From NCBI GenBank assembly GCA_037178675.1, contig JAYMGJ010000063.1, forward strand, positions 1-64,000: a stretch of 64,000 bases of DNA, in the 5' to 3' direction. Below, one piece after another: positions 11,038-23,225 of the stretch. Within the stretch, counting starts at the first letter, position 1, and each line of letters opens with the position of its first letter. Source of the DNA: Scleroderma bovista. Its lineage: Eukaryota > Basidiomycota > Agaricomycetes > Boletales > Sclerodermataceae. Position numbers and translations under genes: made by a program. Under the pieces are notes generated by a model that was given only the letters and a program-made list of their open reading frames with translations, did not search any database and had not been told where the DNA came from.

Positions 11038-12513
11038 TAGTTCATTTCTGATGTATGCAGGATTTGAGAGAAGCTGACGCAGAGCTTGCTCACTTGAACA
11101 GAACTGGTCTTAGTAGTGATGCGGTTATGACTGACGATACGGTTGGTGCACTGGTATTGCGGGTAATCAAGTGACAGAAATGAGTAGCTCGTCAATTTCC
11201 CGCTCAACTTTACTACCTGGGGAAATACTAAGTCAAATCCCGCATTAAATTCTAATGGGCAGGCCACAAAGGATCATACCACAATATACACTGCTGCCAC
11301 CACAATCTGGCAGCATCTTGACATTCAAATTAGTGGGTGGTTTGATTCTCTCCGCACTGCTTGTGAAAGGAAACTACAGCGAAGTATGTTTGTTACTTCT
11401 CTTTATTTTCCAGCGTTTACGAGGTAACAGGTTGGTAGGGTGTCGTTGACATTGGAAAACATGCACTTGTCAGTGTGTAAGGAAATTCTCGCGTTCTGTC
11501 AACAAGTCTTGCCATTTCACGTCTTCACGCATATCACGGGGCCCGTCTTAGATCTAACTCTTGTCTCGTCGCCAACGTCATCGCTGATGGCCTCATACTA
11601 TGTATGTAGTTTTCTTTCTTTCTTTCCTCGTGTTTCTCCTTTTCTTTCATCATGTCGTTTCACAAATTCCTTCACCGTTTGCGCCATCGTCTTCCTGTGT
11701 GATAGAGTCTCGTATTCCTTCAGCATCAACTATCCACCTCATAGTTTGTAAGGATTCAGTCCAAGAGAAATGACCACATACATGCATAGTTTCAAACGGA
11801 AAGGTCTTAAGAGGTTTTTTCTAGTGGCTGTTTGGATTCCGCTTGTTATCTCGTTTGACGGGCTGCAGTCTATTTCCGCGGAATATACTGGATATTCCGC
11901 CTAAGTAAGTGTTGCAGTGCGTCTGATCAGTGCTGGATTCTGTATCTATCACACCCAGCGCAGACTGGGTAGGAGTCTGCACTATTGGCAGTCTGCACAG
12001 CGTCATTCGACGCTTTTGCAGATTCGGGAATTTTGACTTTCTAACCACGAGGTGCCTAGTACTCCCTGTTACAGGTCCAATCTGCTTCCCACTTGTAGAG
12101 GACACACCAACTTACTGGGAACTCTTCGCTAGTGTGGACATGTTCGATACAACTTGGCACTCCAGGTAAGATCAAGTACTGGGGATGAGACACCTCGTGT
12201 TAGTTATGCTCGCTGTCACTTGGACCGTGCATTCACCGCTGGACGTTCAACGTTACTCTCGCAGAGAAGGTACCTTACCCCACAAAATTACGACAGTGGG
12301 TTTCATTCGTAACAACTCGGTGTAGGGAACACCATTACTCTGTTGCAATGAGAGAATGATATAGATTCTTGGAATGTTTTGACGGTTGAGAGGGACTAAG
12401 TTCTTTCATTGAGTTGGGCGTGTCTCGCGGAACTGCGACAAGGATTTCTATTTGGCAGGTAACCAACAGGTTTTTCGAAACGAGAGTGATATTGTACATG
12501 AATATGTATGTCT
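11038..12513. other. Intergenic, no gene recognised
   Basis: This stretch separates the start of the GTPase gene from the 3' end of the aminopeptidase gene. It contains short frames on both strands and a CT-rich stretch near 11,600-11,670, but no recognisable domain or spliced open model. Confidence 0.4.
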
Positions 12514-14889
12514 CTAAGCTTGAACACCCGACAGGCGCCTAGCAAACTCCACCAATGCCCTATAAAAGGTCTCCTCGGTATTGATGAAACACGGAGCGTG
12601 GGTTGACTCACCGAACAGGACGGCCCGTCATTCCTTTCTCTTGGTATGCGGTTGGCCGAGTGAACTACGAGTAGACGTCAGAACCATCACTGACACTTTG
12701 AGCGCAAGCCGAAGGGCCTACGTACCTCCATCGTCCCGGCGATGTCCAGATGGGCCCACTGCACAGTGGTCGCTGCCCCGTCCTTGGCTTCGATACCGTC
12801 AACGAATGATTTCAAGAACAATGCAGCAGTGCATGCGCCCGCAGGTCTGCCTCCAGTCTACGTGTGATTATTAGAAAGTTCCCGACAGATCAATCGGGTA
12901 CACGAGTTGACGTACGTTGCACAAGTCGGCGTTGGAAGAATTAATCTGTGGGCCATAGTCCTCATCTAGTGGCATGCGCCAGAAGCGGTCGTATTCCACC
13001 TCCCCGGCTGCGTGCAACTGTTCCCAGAGCGTATCTGACGTCTGTGGGAGATGTAACCAGAATGCTCGTGTAAGGGAAAGCGACGCACAGTGAACACCCC
13101 TGAATAGACATCACCGAGGGCAACATCCATAGCGCTGCACCGAGTCAGGTGTTAGAAGAAGATAACGATCAGTGGACTTACCCAGTTAGCGTTGCTACGT
13201 CAATCACAGTATGCGGTTTGAATTGCGTGGAGGCGTAATAGAGAGCATCTACATGATAGGTCGCACACGAATCATTTCACACGCAAGAATTAGACGAACC
13301 AGCAAGGATCAGACGTCCTTCGGCGTCAGTATTGTCGATTTCAATCGATTTTCCGTTCATAGCGTACACACTGGATCAAAAACACATGAAGTGGGAGATG
13401 AAAGAATAGAATACGTGCTTGTACGTACACATCACCGGGCTTGTTTGCACTGGGTCCCGGGAGGTTCTCACAGAGTGGTGTAACAGCCACAACATTGATT
13501 CTAAAAAGGATCAAGGGTGAACATGTGCAACATGTATGTTCAAGGGACGCACGGCAGTTGGAGTTTCGCAATGGCCAACATCGAAGCAACGACAGTAGCC
13601 GCACCGCCTACCAGTTGTGAGCGGCTGGTATATTCTTCGTACGTTGGCATCAAACCTTACCCATGTCACCACGCATGAGCTTCATCCCCTATGGAGAGTG
13701 TTATTCCACGAAGTGATTCGAGAATGCATCGTCCAAACTTACTGCGCCAGGCTTCAGACTGATACCTCCGGAGTCGAAGGTAATACCCTTCCCAACGAAT
13801 GCTAAAGGCTGGTCACCGGGGGACGGGGCTCCCTTGTAGTGACTAAAAGGGATGCCATGCAACTCAATGTCGATATACAACGCAACTGCACTCACATCTC
13901 AAGAAACTTGGCAGGTTCGTCAGTACCCTTTGTCACTGAAAGGAATGTTCGCTGGGAACATTCAGGGTGATTCGATTGAGCTAGGTGGACAACCTTACCA
14001 TGCCCTTCTCAGCAGCCCAGTCTGAGAAGAAGTTAGCAAAGAAATCAGGATACCAACTAAATTCGAACCTTCATCGCGGACAAATATTTCCACGTTGTTG
14101 ATGCCCTGGAATTCCGCTTTTGCACGCTCGGTGAAAGCCTTTCATGCACAGTCAATTGTGCTGTTTACTACTGATATTGCCACACTTACAGTGGGAGTCA
14201 CGATATTTGCAGGTAGTTCCATTAACTGAGAAGATGTGTATCGCACCACTGTATATGTAACGCAACTATGACTTACGGTTCGAGCAAAATTCTGAGCTGT
14301 CGCATAGACGACACCGCGCTCGAATTCGGGAGAACTTCCGCTTGCCGTGATGCGGAGCTTCTCCGGCACGGGCTCCTTTCCACGAGGATCAAAGGGAGAG
14401 GGCGGGGATGTCTTCAAAGTGAAATCATACAATGCCAAGTGAGCGGCAACAGCTACACAATGAGATCAGAACATGATTTGATTCGAAGCGACAGGAAATC
14501 TCACCAACTGCGTGAGGGTCTTGTGAAATATCGACAACAGCCTCTGATATACCCTCCCCCAAAGCTTTTACCTTCTTGACACCACTCCCGACAGCCTTGC
14601 GGATGCGCTCACGACACTCATTGCCCGTTTTGTTAGCAAACCCCTCTCCAAGGGAAGCGAGCGCAGCGACATCCTTTCCAGGTGTTCCATAGAACAAGTA
14701 TGAGGATCCAACTTTTGTTAGCTTCTGAGACGGAGGCAGTTTGGCCCAGAGAGCAGCCGTGTCGACAGACGGAACTACGCTGGAGACGGGATTCTGAGGA
14801 TCGAGAGGAACGATGTAGGCTTTGGTAGACATAGCTCGCAGTCGAGGAGATGGTGATCTGATTCTACAGATAACCCTGGGCGTAAACAT
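12514..14889 (-). CDS. Leucyl aminopeptidase, peptidase family M17, about 17 exons
   Basis: M17 enzymes are two-zinc exopeptidases that release N-terminal leucine and similar residues in peptide turnover. The spliced frame can be followed without a stop through about 17 exons. The first three are 14,889-14,505, 14,452-14,277 and 14,225-14,190. The catalytic domain holds [11 protein letters not shown] (Lys and Asp ligands, near 13,780), [14 protein letters not shown] (Asp ligand, across an intron near 13,670), [37 protein letters not shown] (Asp and Glu ligands, near 13,330) and [15 protein letters not shown]; all usual metal ligands are present. The gene ends at TAG 12,514-12,516 after [13 protein letters not shown]. 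The ATG at 14,889 gives a 19-residue Arg-rich leader that could be mitochondrial; the ATG at 14,832 ([10 protein letters not shown]) would give a cytosolic form. It is very likely functional. Confidence 0.92.
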
Positions 14890-14941
14890 ATGTACTGTCG
14901 GGATTCGGGATAACCGTGTCTAAACACAGTGTCGAATTGAG

Positions 14942-15010
14942 GTCTTTTGCTAGTCTCTAACCCTTTTTGGGATGCCTGTCACAGAGTCCGGTTAGAGACT
15001 AGTCTTTTGC
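14942..15010. mobile_element. 51 bp mini inverted-repeat insertion with 9 bp target duplication
   Basis: A 51 bp unit (14,951-15,001) has perfect terminal inverted repeats TAGTCTCTAACC and GGTTAGAGACTA. It is flanked on both sides by the 9-mer GTCTTTTGC (14,942-14,950 and 15,002-15,010). A 9 bp duplication fits Mutator-like elements; an 8 bp reading would fit hAT. It lies about 60 bp upstream of the aminopeptidase start codon, in its promoter. Confidence 0.6.
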
Positions 15011-15035
15011 TACACGTGTCGACAACCCCAAACAC

Positions 15036-15447
15036 CTGACACAACGTGGCGGTGAATATTTGGGACTAGGAAAAGGGTAGTGGAAAACTTCAAGTATAAT
15101 ACAATGACAAAACTTCAAATTGTGTACCAAATTATATGTGAAATTAAACTTTATGGATTGTTTTCACATTTAGTCCAACATTTAGGATGGGATAAAATAT
15201 TGATATCCCCCCTGTAGTTCCCTGAGTCATCCTATCAGTACCCTAGCAGCTATAGACCACAGGGGGATCATCAATATTTGATCCTGGCCTAAATGTTGGA
15301 CTAAATGTGAAAACAGTACATAGAATTTAATCTCACATATAATTTGGCACACAATTTGAAGTTTTGTCATCATAATTTACCCAGATTATACTTGAAGTTT
15401 TCCACTGCCTTTTTCCTAGTCCTAAATATTCACCACCACATTGTGTG
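15036..15447. mobile_element. MITE-like inverted-repeat element, about 410 bp
   Basis: Two arms of about 200 bp face each other. The left arm (CACAACGTGGCGGTGAATAT through AACTTCAAATTGTG, TTAGTCCAACATTTAGG) is repeated in reverse complement on the right, from CCTAAATGTTGGACTAA to ATATTCACCACCACATTGTG. The loop near 15,210-15,260 is short. There is no coding content. The arms differ by scattered changes and small gaps, so it is not recent. The target duplication could not be fixed. Confidence 0.75.
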
Positions 15448-15712
15448 ACACCAGTGATTTCAAGATTTTCTGGCCATTTTGCATTGAAAATGGCAAATGA
15501 TATTTTTTAATTTTACTTTCACATTTTAATAAACCTTAAAATTTGAATTATAAATACAAATACCAAGCAAGGTTTGGGCTGACGCAGTCGGCACTTCCCG
15601 GGTTTACAGCATCATCGTGGGTATCTAATCAGGAATACGCAGTTCTGTGGTATCAGGACCTCTAGGCATGCAAAAGTCTCTTGCAAAGTCTGATATAGTT
15701 TCGTGAACAACG

Positions 15713-18498
15713 TCAGGCCATGCTCGCAGAATGTAACGATTCATCATGACTCCCACAGGGTTGAGTCGAGGATGGCGGAATCTGCCGCCTACTACTAACA
15801 CTTGTCTGGCGCGTCCTCTCCCGCCGCCTCCCTCCAACAGATTTTCCAATGGATGTCGACCTCATCACTTTAAATGCCTTCTCTATGCCTGCCCAGACTG
15901 GCCATGCCGCGAAGATTGCGATGACAAAAATTACAGGTCCGGTCGTCGCCAGAGTCGGTGTGTATCTAGAACTGAAAACGACAAACATGAACCCGACAAG
16001 GAACAGTATCATTCTGTCATAGCCGCATTTCGAATATAAGAGGTGATGCAAACATAAAAGGTGGATTGGGACCTACCCCCACACCAGCAAGCCGAGCGGC
16101 ACGCTGTACATGATCGCCAGATTATCGGTCCCAAGGAACGATGAAGTCATTTTCATCAGGTATCGTGACTATGTGTGCCCGTCAGCGGCGTTGGAAGTGA
16201 AACATGGCGAACCCCGCTAAAACGTCGTATAGTGCTACGCACTCACCACTTCGCTAGATGAGCTGCGTGCGGACGCCCTACTCTGATTGATCAAGATGAC
16301 GGAAGAGAACAGGGAACCAATGGTGCATATGACAGATATGTAAATCGCAATGACGCTAACCGGCTGGACGGCTTCCGTTGCTGGATCGACCCCTGGCACA
16401 GCCAGGAGGCTCACGTCGACCGCAAGCATGACTGTTGACTAAGCACGTACGAGAAGTGGATGCGTCAGTCACCAGTAAAACAAGACTAGAATCAGCATTT
16501 GTACATACTTCTACCGGCGTCACGAACTCACGTATATTGTAAAACCAGCCCACTCCGTTGTCATGATGGTGATGAAGGCTCGCCAACGTGGCAGATTCAC
16601 CACTTCGTCCACCCAGACGCGCTTGATTTCTTTAGAATACGTGGATGGCGTGCCGAAGAAGATGAGATTGATAATGTGCAAAAGGATGGATGTTCGAGCT
16701 CGATGTCCGGAAGGTACATAAATAGACTGGTCTGTATCAAGACGGGCCCCAGGCTGCCCGTGAAAATTGAGGAATTGCACGCACACTTGTTTGCATCAAG
16801 TCGATCAGAGTGAGAGGCGTGAAAAACCTGAGTGAACATACTGAACACCCCCATGAATTTTGCTGGGCAATCCATTAACTACATCACAGACTGATTATAT
16901 GGTAGTATTCTCACCTACGACAGCGACTAGGTGATCGTCTAATTCTTTGGCGGCCCCTGGGATTTTAATGGGATGAACAATAGACAAGGGTAAAACTTTA
17001 TATCCACTAACCTTGCACTATACCTAGAATGTCCATCATCTTCGACAGTTCTGCAGTTTCGAAAGGTGCAAGAGATGTGTCAGACGTGATAGATTCTGAG
17101 CACAGAATAAGTCTTTTCAGTGAATGTTATAATAAAGCGCACCGGCGTTAGCGTGAATAATTAAACCGCGCAGTTCGTTCAAAACATAGATGTTGAACGT
17201 TCGGTTGTACGGATACAGTTCACAGTGCTTCCTGTATAAATAGCCACACCCTGATCAACAAAACGAGAAACTCAACTCCATCTATGTCGTGGATCAACCG
17301 AACGCCTGTGATTTCATGACGCAGCAGCACTTACCTTGGACGACACACCAATATTGCATCTCTAGCGCCTTCTCTGGGTACCATAGCATCAGCCAGAGAC
17401 GCTGTAGATACACGCCATGTAAACTTACTAATATGTGTCGGTTCTTCCACTCCTTTCAAACCATGGAATACCCCCATTGGTACGCATTCACTTAGCCAGA
17501 ACAACAATTTCTTGTTCACATCAACGAAATAATATTGAAATTCTTTCTTTTTCGTATGCCGGTCTCTCTCAGACACGAGCTTGAGCACGAGTTCTAGATT
17601 GGAATCAGGAAAAGTGATGTCCATGGAAGCAGCAAGGTTGCTGAGTTGGGCCACGCATTTCTCGATCGCATTTCGGGTTTTGGTATTACGGACATCATCA
17701 TCCGTGAATATCTGTTGTGGGACATGAAGAATATGAGCAGCAACACGGAGCCATTCTAGAATGTGCACCCACACGGCGAGAATCAGAAAAGTAGAGTGCG
17801 CCTTCGGGGTGGATACAGGACTTCCATGACGTTGTGCCGCTCGGATCTTTTGGACTGTATTAAGTACAAGAGTCAAGCCCAATAAGCAGTGGGCTTTGAA
17901 CAACACATACTCGTCATACACCCTCTGACCGGCCAGAATCTTTGGCGGATGCTCATTCGTAATTTTTCTATGTCAAATTAACTGCACTGCTCAGAAGAAT
18001 GCAAGGAAGTGCGTACATCAACGGCTTTCCGGTATATCTGTCGATATCGGTTGCCCCAAACGGCTTAGGAACCCTCTGCGAGTCCTCTGCGAAAGTCAGG
18101 CCGCTCGCGCGACGTTCCGTCGTCGCGATTGCCGGCACTGCTACAGCCATTAGAGGACATGAGACAGATGGCTCCTTACAAGAATCGACATCACGGTTCA
18201 AAGGGACCGGCTCAGAGTCCTGCAGCGGCCTGGTGCAACTTGTGTTTTCACCTTGGAATGGGGAGATGGATTCGTTGGTAGAGGAAACCCTACCAAGTTG
18301 AGCACTTTCGCTGGAAACGTGTGGACCCCTTGGTGGTATGGCACTGAAGTTACATTGGCCAGTCGACGGTCTGGCAGTAAAGAGCGATGGGGAAAGTCTC
18401 CGTAGAAGATTTACGAGGTAAAAGAGTGACTGGGAAAGTCTACTCGATAATAACTTGAATAGTTGGAAAATGGGGTGCAAAGCACGCTGGCTGGTCAT
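15713..18498 (-). CDS. Multi-exon agaricomycete membrane protein of unknown function
   Basis: The start ATG at 18,498 opens a long first exon to 18,017 (Ser/Pro-rich, ending IDRYTGKPL). After a short intron the frame continues TNEHPPKILAGQRVYDEYVLF, KKEFQYYFVDVNKKLLFWLS and LKGVEEPTHI. Smaller exons then give HCELYPYNRTFN, ITSDTSLAPFETAELSKMM, CVQFLNFHGQPGARLDTDQS and KEIKRVWVDEVVNLPRWRAF. The end has hydrophobic segments (AIYISVICTIGSLFSSVILI near 16,320 and TTGPVIFVIAIFAAWPVWAG near 15,920) that should span a membrane. This order (a YYFVD motif, an FHGQPGARL motif, terminal membrane spans) occurs in a family of agaricomycete hypothetical proteins I know only as uncharacterised. Several small exons are hard to place exactly, and the last exon could end at 15,713 or, in another frame, at 15,625. 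No disabling lesion was seen. Confidence 0.62.
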
Positions 18499-19038
18499 CA
18501 CCAAGGATGTCGCTTTCTGTATTCTCTCCCGAACGTCTCAGGCCACGCATATGTACTACGAAGTGTAACACCGCCACTGCCAACCAAGCTGTACAGCGCA
18601 AGTTGGATCACCTTTTCCAGCTATTGGGACGGTCGGACTCCCAAATGATACCAGTTTGTGGTCGTTCTGTGCTGGTCGGCAATTGGGATGCACAGTGCTC
18701 TCCTGTTCATTCGCTGAGTCGTTATGCTGACGCATATACCAAGGCAACAGCGGTTTTGTACTATTTAATAGCCTGATGAACGAGCACCAGTCAGCCAAGA
18801 TCGACGACGAGCAGTTGCTCAGTTTCAAAGCCTGTATCACTTGTGTCCGAAATTGCTTCTGTTGACAACCCCATTTAAGTCCTCTCATTCTTCACAGGCT
18901 ACATTGGGTTTCTTCTCCATGAAGCCTTAGTTCACGGCGCTTATCCTAGGTATGCAGTCCCCTTCTTGAAGTATCAGAGCCAACAATAATTTGTGTAACG
19001 TGTACAACTCAATGACTAGTATTGTTACACTGCCATTC

Positions 19039-19430
19039 TAATTGTCCACGATGGTTGCGAAGTTGGCCGCGAACATCTGGTCCCCGCACCCGAAGTACTT
19101 GACAGACTCAGCACCGACAACCCGGCGGTACTCCTCGCTAACGAAGACAGCCATGACATCCCTCGAACGAGGCTGCCTCGAAGGTAGCCATCACGTTGAA
19201 GGGCGTGATGACGAGACCCGTGCTTGGCCATAGCCTTGCTCACCATCCCATTAGCATGAGCCTGTTACAGATCAGCGTCAATATCGTCTTTCTGAACCAT
19301 GTCAGAAAACTGCTCACCTGCTCATACTTGAGGTCTTCCCTTTGATAATGTCAAGCAAGGTTGAAGAGCTTGGGGTGCTCATTAAGCCAGAAGTGGTCGA
19401 GTTGATAATGCAGAGGAAATTTGGTAATGG
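19039..19430 (-). pseudogene. EthD-domain protein, decayed copy 1
   Basis: This is the copy-1 counterpart of the intact EthD gene at 22,359-22,792. It keeps the C-terminal ANFATIVDN and the intron position. It carries single-base insertions near 19,161 (TCCCTCG for TCCTCG) and near 19,213 (GAGACCCGTGC for GAGACCGTGC), plus a deletion near 19,334. Its 5' end no longer matches the N-terminus of copy 2 and no start codon is in place, so no functional protein is expected. Confidence 0.75.
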
Positions 19431-19704
19431 GCAAATGTGAGTGAGACTTGCTGAGGACTAGGTGGTGAACGCGCTGGGGCCTGTATACCCCTGTTATCGT
19501 GAGATAGGAACAAGTGATGGCATTATTGCCAGAGCCTATGGTGACCTTGCACGAGAGCAAAGGTTGTCGTGGACCATGACTGGCGTCGGGTCCATAGCAT
19601 GAGCTAACCTATAGTAGACGCCTCATTTAGAAGGCCGCCGCAGGAATGGACAGGTACGGATGGAACACACATATAGGCTATTAGTTGTCAGATGAAATGG
19701 GACC

Positions 19705-22005
19705 TTAGTGGAAGCCATTATTGATGGCAACTGCATAGCCCATCAATCCCATCAAAAATTGCAGATCGAAGCGGTGCATTGGACAGCAGGGGTGGACACA
19801 ATGATGTGCTGTCAGTTGAGCCAGGGCTATGTATGCATGAGCGCTTGCATCAAGCTCTGGAAGGTAGCAAGGTGTGTAGGGCATGAGGCGCGTATGAGTA
19901 GAACCAAACCGCCTACGTAGTCGATGGCTTTCCGTCAAAGTGCCCGCATTTTCCAACACAAAGATCCGTGAACTTACACACTTGTGGGCCAAATTACTCG
20001 AGTGTCTATAGTACGCCTGTAAGCTGAAATACAATACATGTCAGCAAGGTCCACAGATACATGAGGATTCGTGCAAATACGGGTGACAATGTCAATGCAC
20101 TCAGCGTGAGTGTTTGGATAGCAAAGTAGTGTGGCTGGAGCTCTGGGTATTCATCGATCGGAAAGAGAAGATAACAGCTTGATGGAAGTCCATGGACGGA
20201 CAATGCGGTAGAAGACTGAGTTGTGTTGAAATGTGTGCCCTCACCTGTCTTCATTTGCAATGGAACCTCGATCTAAGTGCTGTAGTCGCAAGTCACTGAA
20301 GGGGCTTGTACCAAGCCGAGGCAACTCACCTGCGAAACAACTGGATCCACGGTTCCCACCATCATCGGATCCACTTCCTTCGCTCTCGGCTCGCTGGATG
20401 TTCATTAGACGTGTTTATATAATGCGATAAATGTGAAATACCTACCTGATTCTGTTGCCGATGTGTTTGCCTTACTATTTCGTAAGAGGCGACGACCAGA
20501 GGCTACAATGCAGTTAAGTCAAGAATGGATATTCAACGCACATCTTACTTTCTTGTCTCGCGCATGGCATGCAAGTTCAAGTGACCTTCGTTCTTCCGCT
20601 TGCACGTTCGGTGATCGTTTGTTTCTCTTAAAGAGCCATGAAAACCGGCGCCTTTCCCGTGGTCTAGAGTCCGGATTTTGCGGTGCATGGCTATCTGCTC
20701 TCCTCGAACCAGGTGGTGGCAAAGCAAAAAACTAGTGTTTCAATAAATTTGCATGAGAACGATTGCTACAGAATGAAAGAGTTCGTACATACATCTGACT
20801 CCGAGACTCTCCCTCCGTGGATAAGATCGTTCCCGTCTTGTTGCGAATCTGTCAGACGTTCCATGGCTGGACGCTGAAGATCGCTAGCTGTGAAACTATG
20901 AACACGATATTGAAGTCAACTTACGTCCAGAACGGACAATGCGCTTCCCGACTGCGAGTGTGAATCAGAGACATGTCCTGGATCTTCCTCGGGTCGTACC
21001 ATCGAGTTCGTACGAGAGCTTATCGACTGCACAAGCTCGATCGACGATCGCGACGCGGCACCCAGACTCTGGACAAGTGACTGCGCTCTCGACCGCACCG
21101 CAGAGCCTCCACGCGATCGTGATGATATCGAAGCCGACGGAGAATCTGACCGCGAGGCGACTCTCTGCGCCCCTTCTGATGCGCTTCCCGACTGCGAGCG
21201 TGAATCAGAGACCTGTCCTGAATCTTCCTCGGGTCGTACCATCGAGTTCGTACGAGAGCTTGTCGACTGCACAAGCTCGATCGACGATCGCGACGCGGCA
21301 CCCAGCTGACTCTGGATAAGTGACTGCACTCTCGACCGCACCGCAGAGCCTGCACGCGATCGTGACGATATCGAGGCCGACTGCGAATCGGACTCTCGCG
21401 AGGCATGTGATCCCGTACGTAAGTCGCGACCACGTCGTCGCCGGCTGCTGGCGTTGGAGGACCTCGGACTGCGCGGCATAACGCCGAGAAGACCAACGCT
21501 GTCCTTGCCCTCGGCCGCCTCGCGGGGACCTTCAGGCTCGGATTGCTCCATCATGATTTGCGCTTCAACGTGCTCTTCCTCCTCCTCTTCCGGCCCACCA
21601 AGTGGCTCGCTCAAGGACGACTCGTAACCGCTGCTCACGCTCTCAGTGTTTTGGCTGTCTGAGCGCAAGCGAATCGGGAGACGACCGGGAAACATGACTG
21701 GAGAAGGCGACGTAGAGAACGACGTTGGCACGGTGCCTGCGCGAGCGCGCCCTCTCCCAGGCTGGGGATGACGCAGGGGCATGGGGATCGAGCTACCAGG
21801 CATATAACCAGAGCCAGGACTCGATATCACAGAGCTGCTGAATGCAGGTGTAGACTTGGGTAATAGCCTCTGTTTGTAAATACATCATCGTGCCATACGG
21901 CGACGTCCACACGTCAGCTCACCTGCAGCCACACAACCCCAACGGACAACACTTGCCTTAGCCTGAGCGGCTTCAAGCAAATGAGCCAGACTGCCAAACT
22001 GCCTC
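19705..22005 (-). pseudogene. Ser/Arg-rich multi-exon gene of unknown function, 5'-truncated copy 1
   Basis: The longest exon (about 21,890-20,935) encodes a low-complexity Ser/Arg-rich region with PGSGYMPGSSIPMPLRHPQ, VSSGYESSLSEPLGGPEEEE and an internal duplication of about 77 residues (core GAASRSSIELVQS, SSRTNSMVRPEED). Two introns join it to RPAMERLTDSQQDGNDL and to a basic exon (RPRERRRFSWLFKRNKRSPN); later exons give LVVASYEIVRQTHRQQ and RAESEGSGSDDGG. An upstream exon ends near 21,923, but the frame meets the duplication junction at about 22,009, so the original 5' part and start codon are missing. No enzyme motif was recognised; the composition suggests a disordered, phosphorylated protein. 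The 3' exons near 19,705-20,260 are uncertain. Confidence 0.5.
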
Positions 22006-22358
22006 TAGATCATACTGACGCATACCAAGACAACAACTTGGTTATGTATGATTCAGATGAACGAGTACCAGTCAGCCGAGATTGCCATGGAAAGCCCTGT
22101 ATCACTTGTCGTTCCGAAATCGCTTGTTTTTAGTCCTCTCGACGTTCCTCATGACCACAGGCTATAACGGGTTTCTTCTCCATGAAGCCTTAGTTCACGA
22201 CGCTTATCTACATAAGTATGAAGTCCCACTCCGAAAGTATCCAAGACGACAATAATTTGTGTACATAACGTGTACAACCCCGAGGACCTGGCTTAACAAC
22301 CGTAATGTGTGTTTATCCATCCATGTAGCTTGCTGACCCTCGCGAATAGGTTATCGTT

Positions 22359-22792
22359 TTAATTGTCCACGATGGTTGCGAAGTTAGCTGCGAACATCTG
22401 GCCCCCGCGCTCGAAGTACTTGACAGACTCAGCGCCGACAACCCGGCGGTACTCCTCGCTCATGAAGACAGCCATGAGATCCTCGAACGAGGCTGCCTCG
22501 AAGGTAGCCATCGCGTCGAAGGGCGCGATGACGAGACCGTGCTCGGCCATAGCCTGGCTCACCATCTCATTAGCATGAGCCTGTTACAAATCGGCGTCAA
22601 CGTCGTCTTTCTGAACCATATCGGGAACCTCCTCACCTGCTCATACTTGAGGATCTTCCCTTTGACAATGTCAAGCGAGTTGAAGAGCTTGGGGTGCTCG
22701 TTAAGCCAGAAGTTGTCGAACTCCTCCTTGGAGACGCCTTCTTTGCGCTTGAAGCTGCCAGTGATGCGGACGCGGTCGGTACGGAGAGACAT
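22359..22792 (-). CDS. EthD-domain (dimeric alpha-beta barrel) protein, 2 exons
   Basis: Exon 1 (22,792-22,637) and exon 2 (22,580-22,359) join in phase across a 56 bp GTGAGG...AACAG intron to give 125 residues. The sequence reads VRITGSFKRKEGVSKEEFDN, FWLNEHPKLFNSL, HGLVIAPFDAMATFEAASFE, MSEEYRRVVGAESVKYFERG and ends ANFATIVDN. It matches small fungal EthD proteins, a ferredoxin-like fold that dimerises; relatives lie near degradation or secondary-metabolite genes, but their role is unclear. The ATG at 22,792 follows a 5' leader and fits the usual family start; a TATA box lies about 175 bp upstream. It is the intact copy of the duplicated pair. Confidence 0.82.
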
Positions 22793-22966
22793 TATGTCGT
22801 GTGGATGATATGTCGTCGTGAAAGAACTGTAAGTGGGACGTGAGTGGGCGACGAGACATGAAAGGGGGATAGAGCTACAACTCACATGAGTTGATCGTGA
22901 AAAGGAACTTGGTAATTGACAGAGGTGAGTGAGACTCGCTGAGGACTAGATGGTGAACGTGCGGGG

Positions 22967-22974
22967 TTTATATA
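22967..22974 (-). promoter_or_regulatory. TATA box of the EthD gene
   Basis: TATATAAA on the - strand, inside GAGTATATAAACCCC, lies about 175 bp before the EthD start codon. In copy 1 the same place (near 19,490) reads GGGTATACAGGCCCC, so the box is lost along with the gene. Confidence 0.5.
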
Positions 22975-23225
22975 CTCATTCCGCTCCGCTGTTGTCGTGA
23001 GATGGGAACCAACGAGTGATGGCATTATTGTCAGGGCCTGCGCTCAGCCTCAACAAGATTGTTGGCATCAACCATTGATGGGTATGGAAATTTGAATGGC
23101 GATCTTGCACGAAAGCACAGGTTCCCGTGGACCATGATTGGTGTCGGATTCATAGCATGAATACACAAATAGTAGTAGATGCCTCAAGTTAGACAGGGGA
23201 TGGACAGGTACGGATTCGGAGATTG

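Larger units (their letters stand above)
18727..22009. repeat. Tandem segmental duplication, copy 1 (about 3.28 kb unit)
   Basis: The block starts CTGACGCATACCAAGGCAAC at 18,727 and matches in order the block starting at 22,016. Shared landmarks include GGGTTTCTTCTCCATGAAGC (18,907 and 22,160), the EthD coding region (19,040 and 22,363), GATGGCAACTGCATAGC (near 19,723 and 23,256), and the basic exon of the Ser/Arg-rich gene (20,530-20,740 and 24,150-24,330). The landmarks are a nearly constant 3.3-3.6 kb apart, which fits one tandem duplication later changed by indels. Copy 1 still holds the Ser/Arg-rich exons that copy 2 has lost. Confidence 0.75.
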
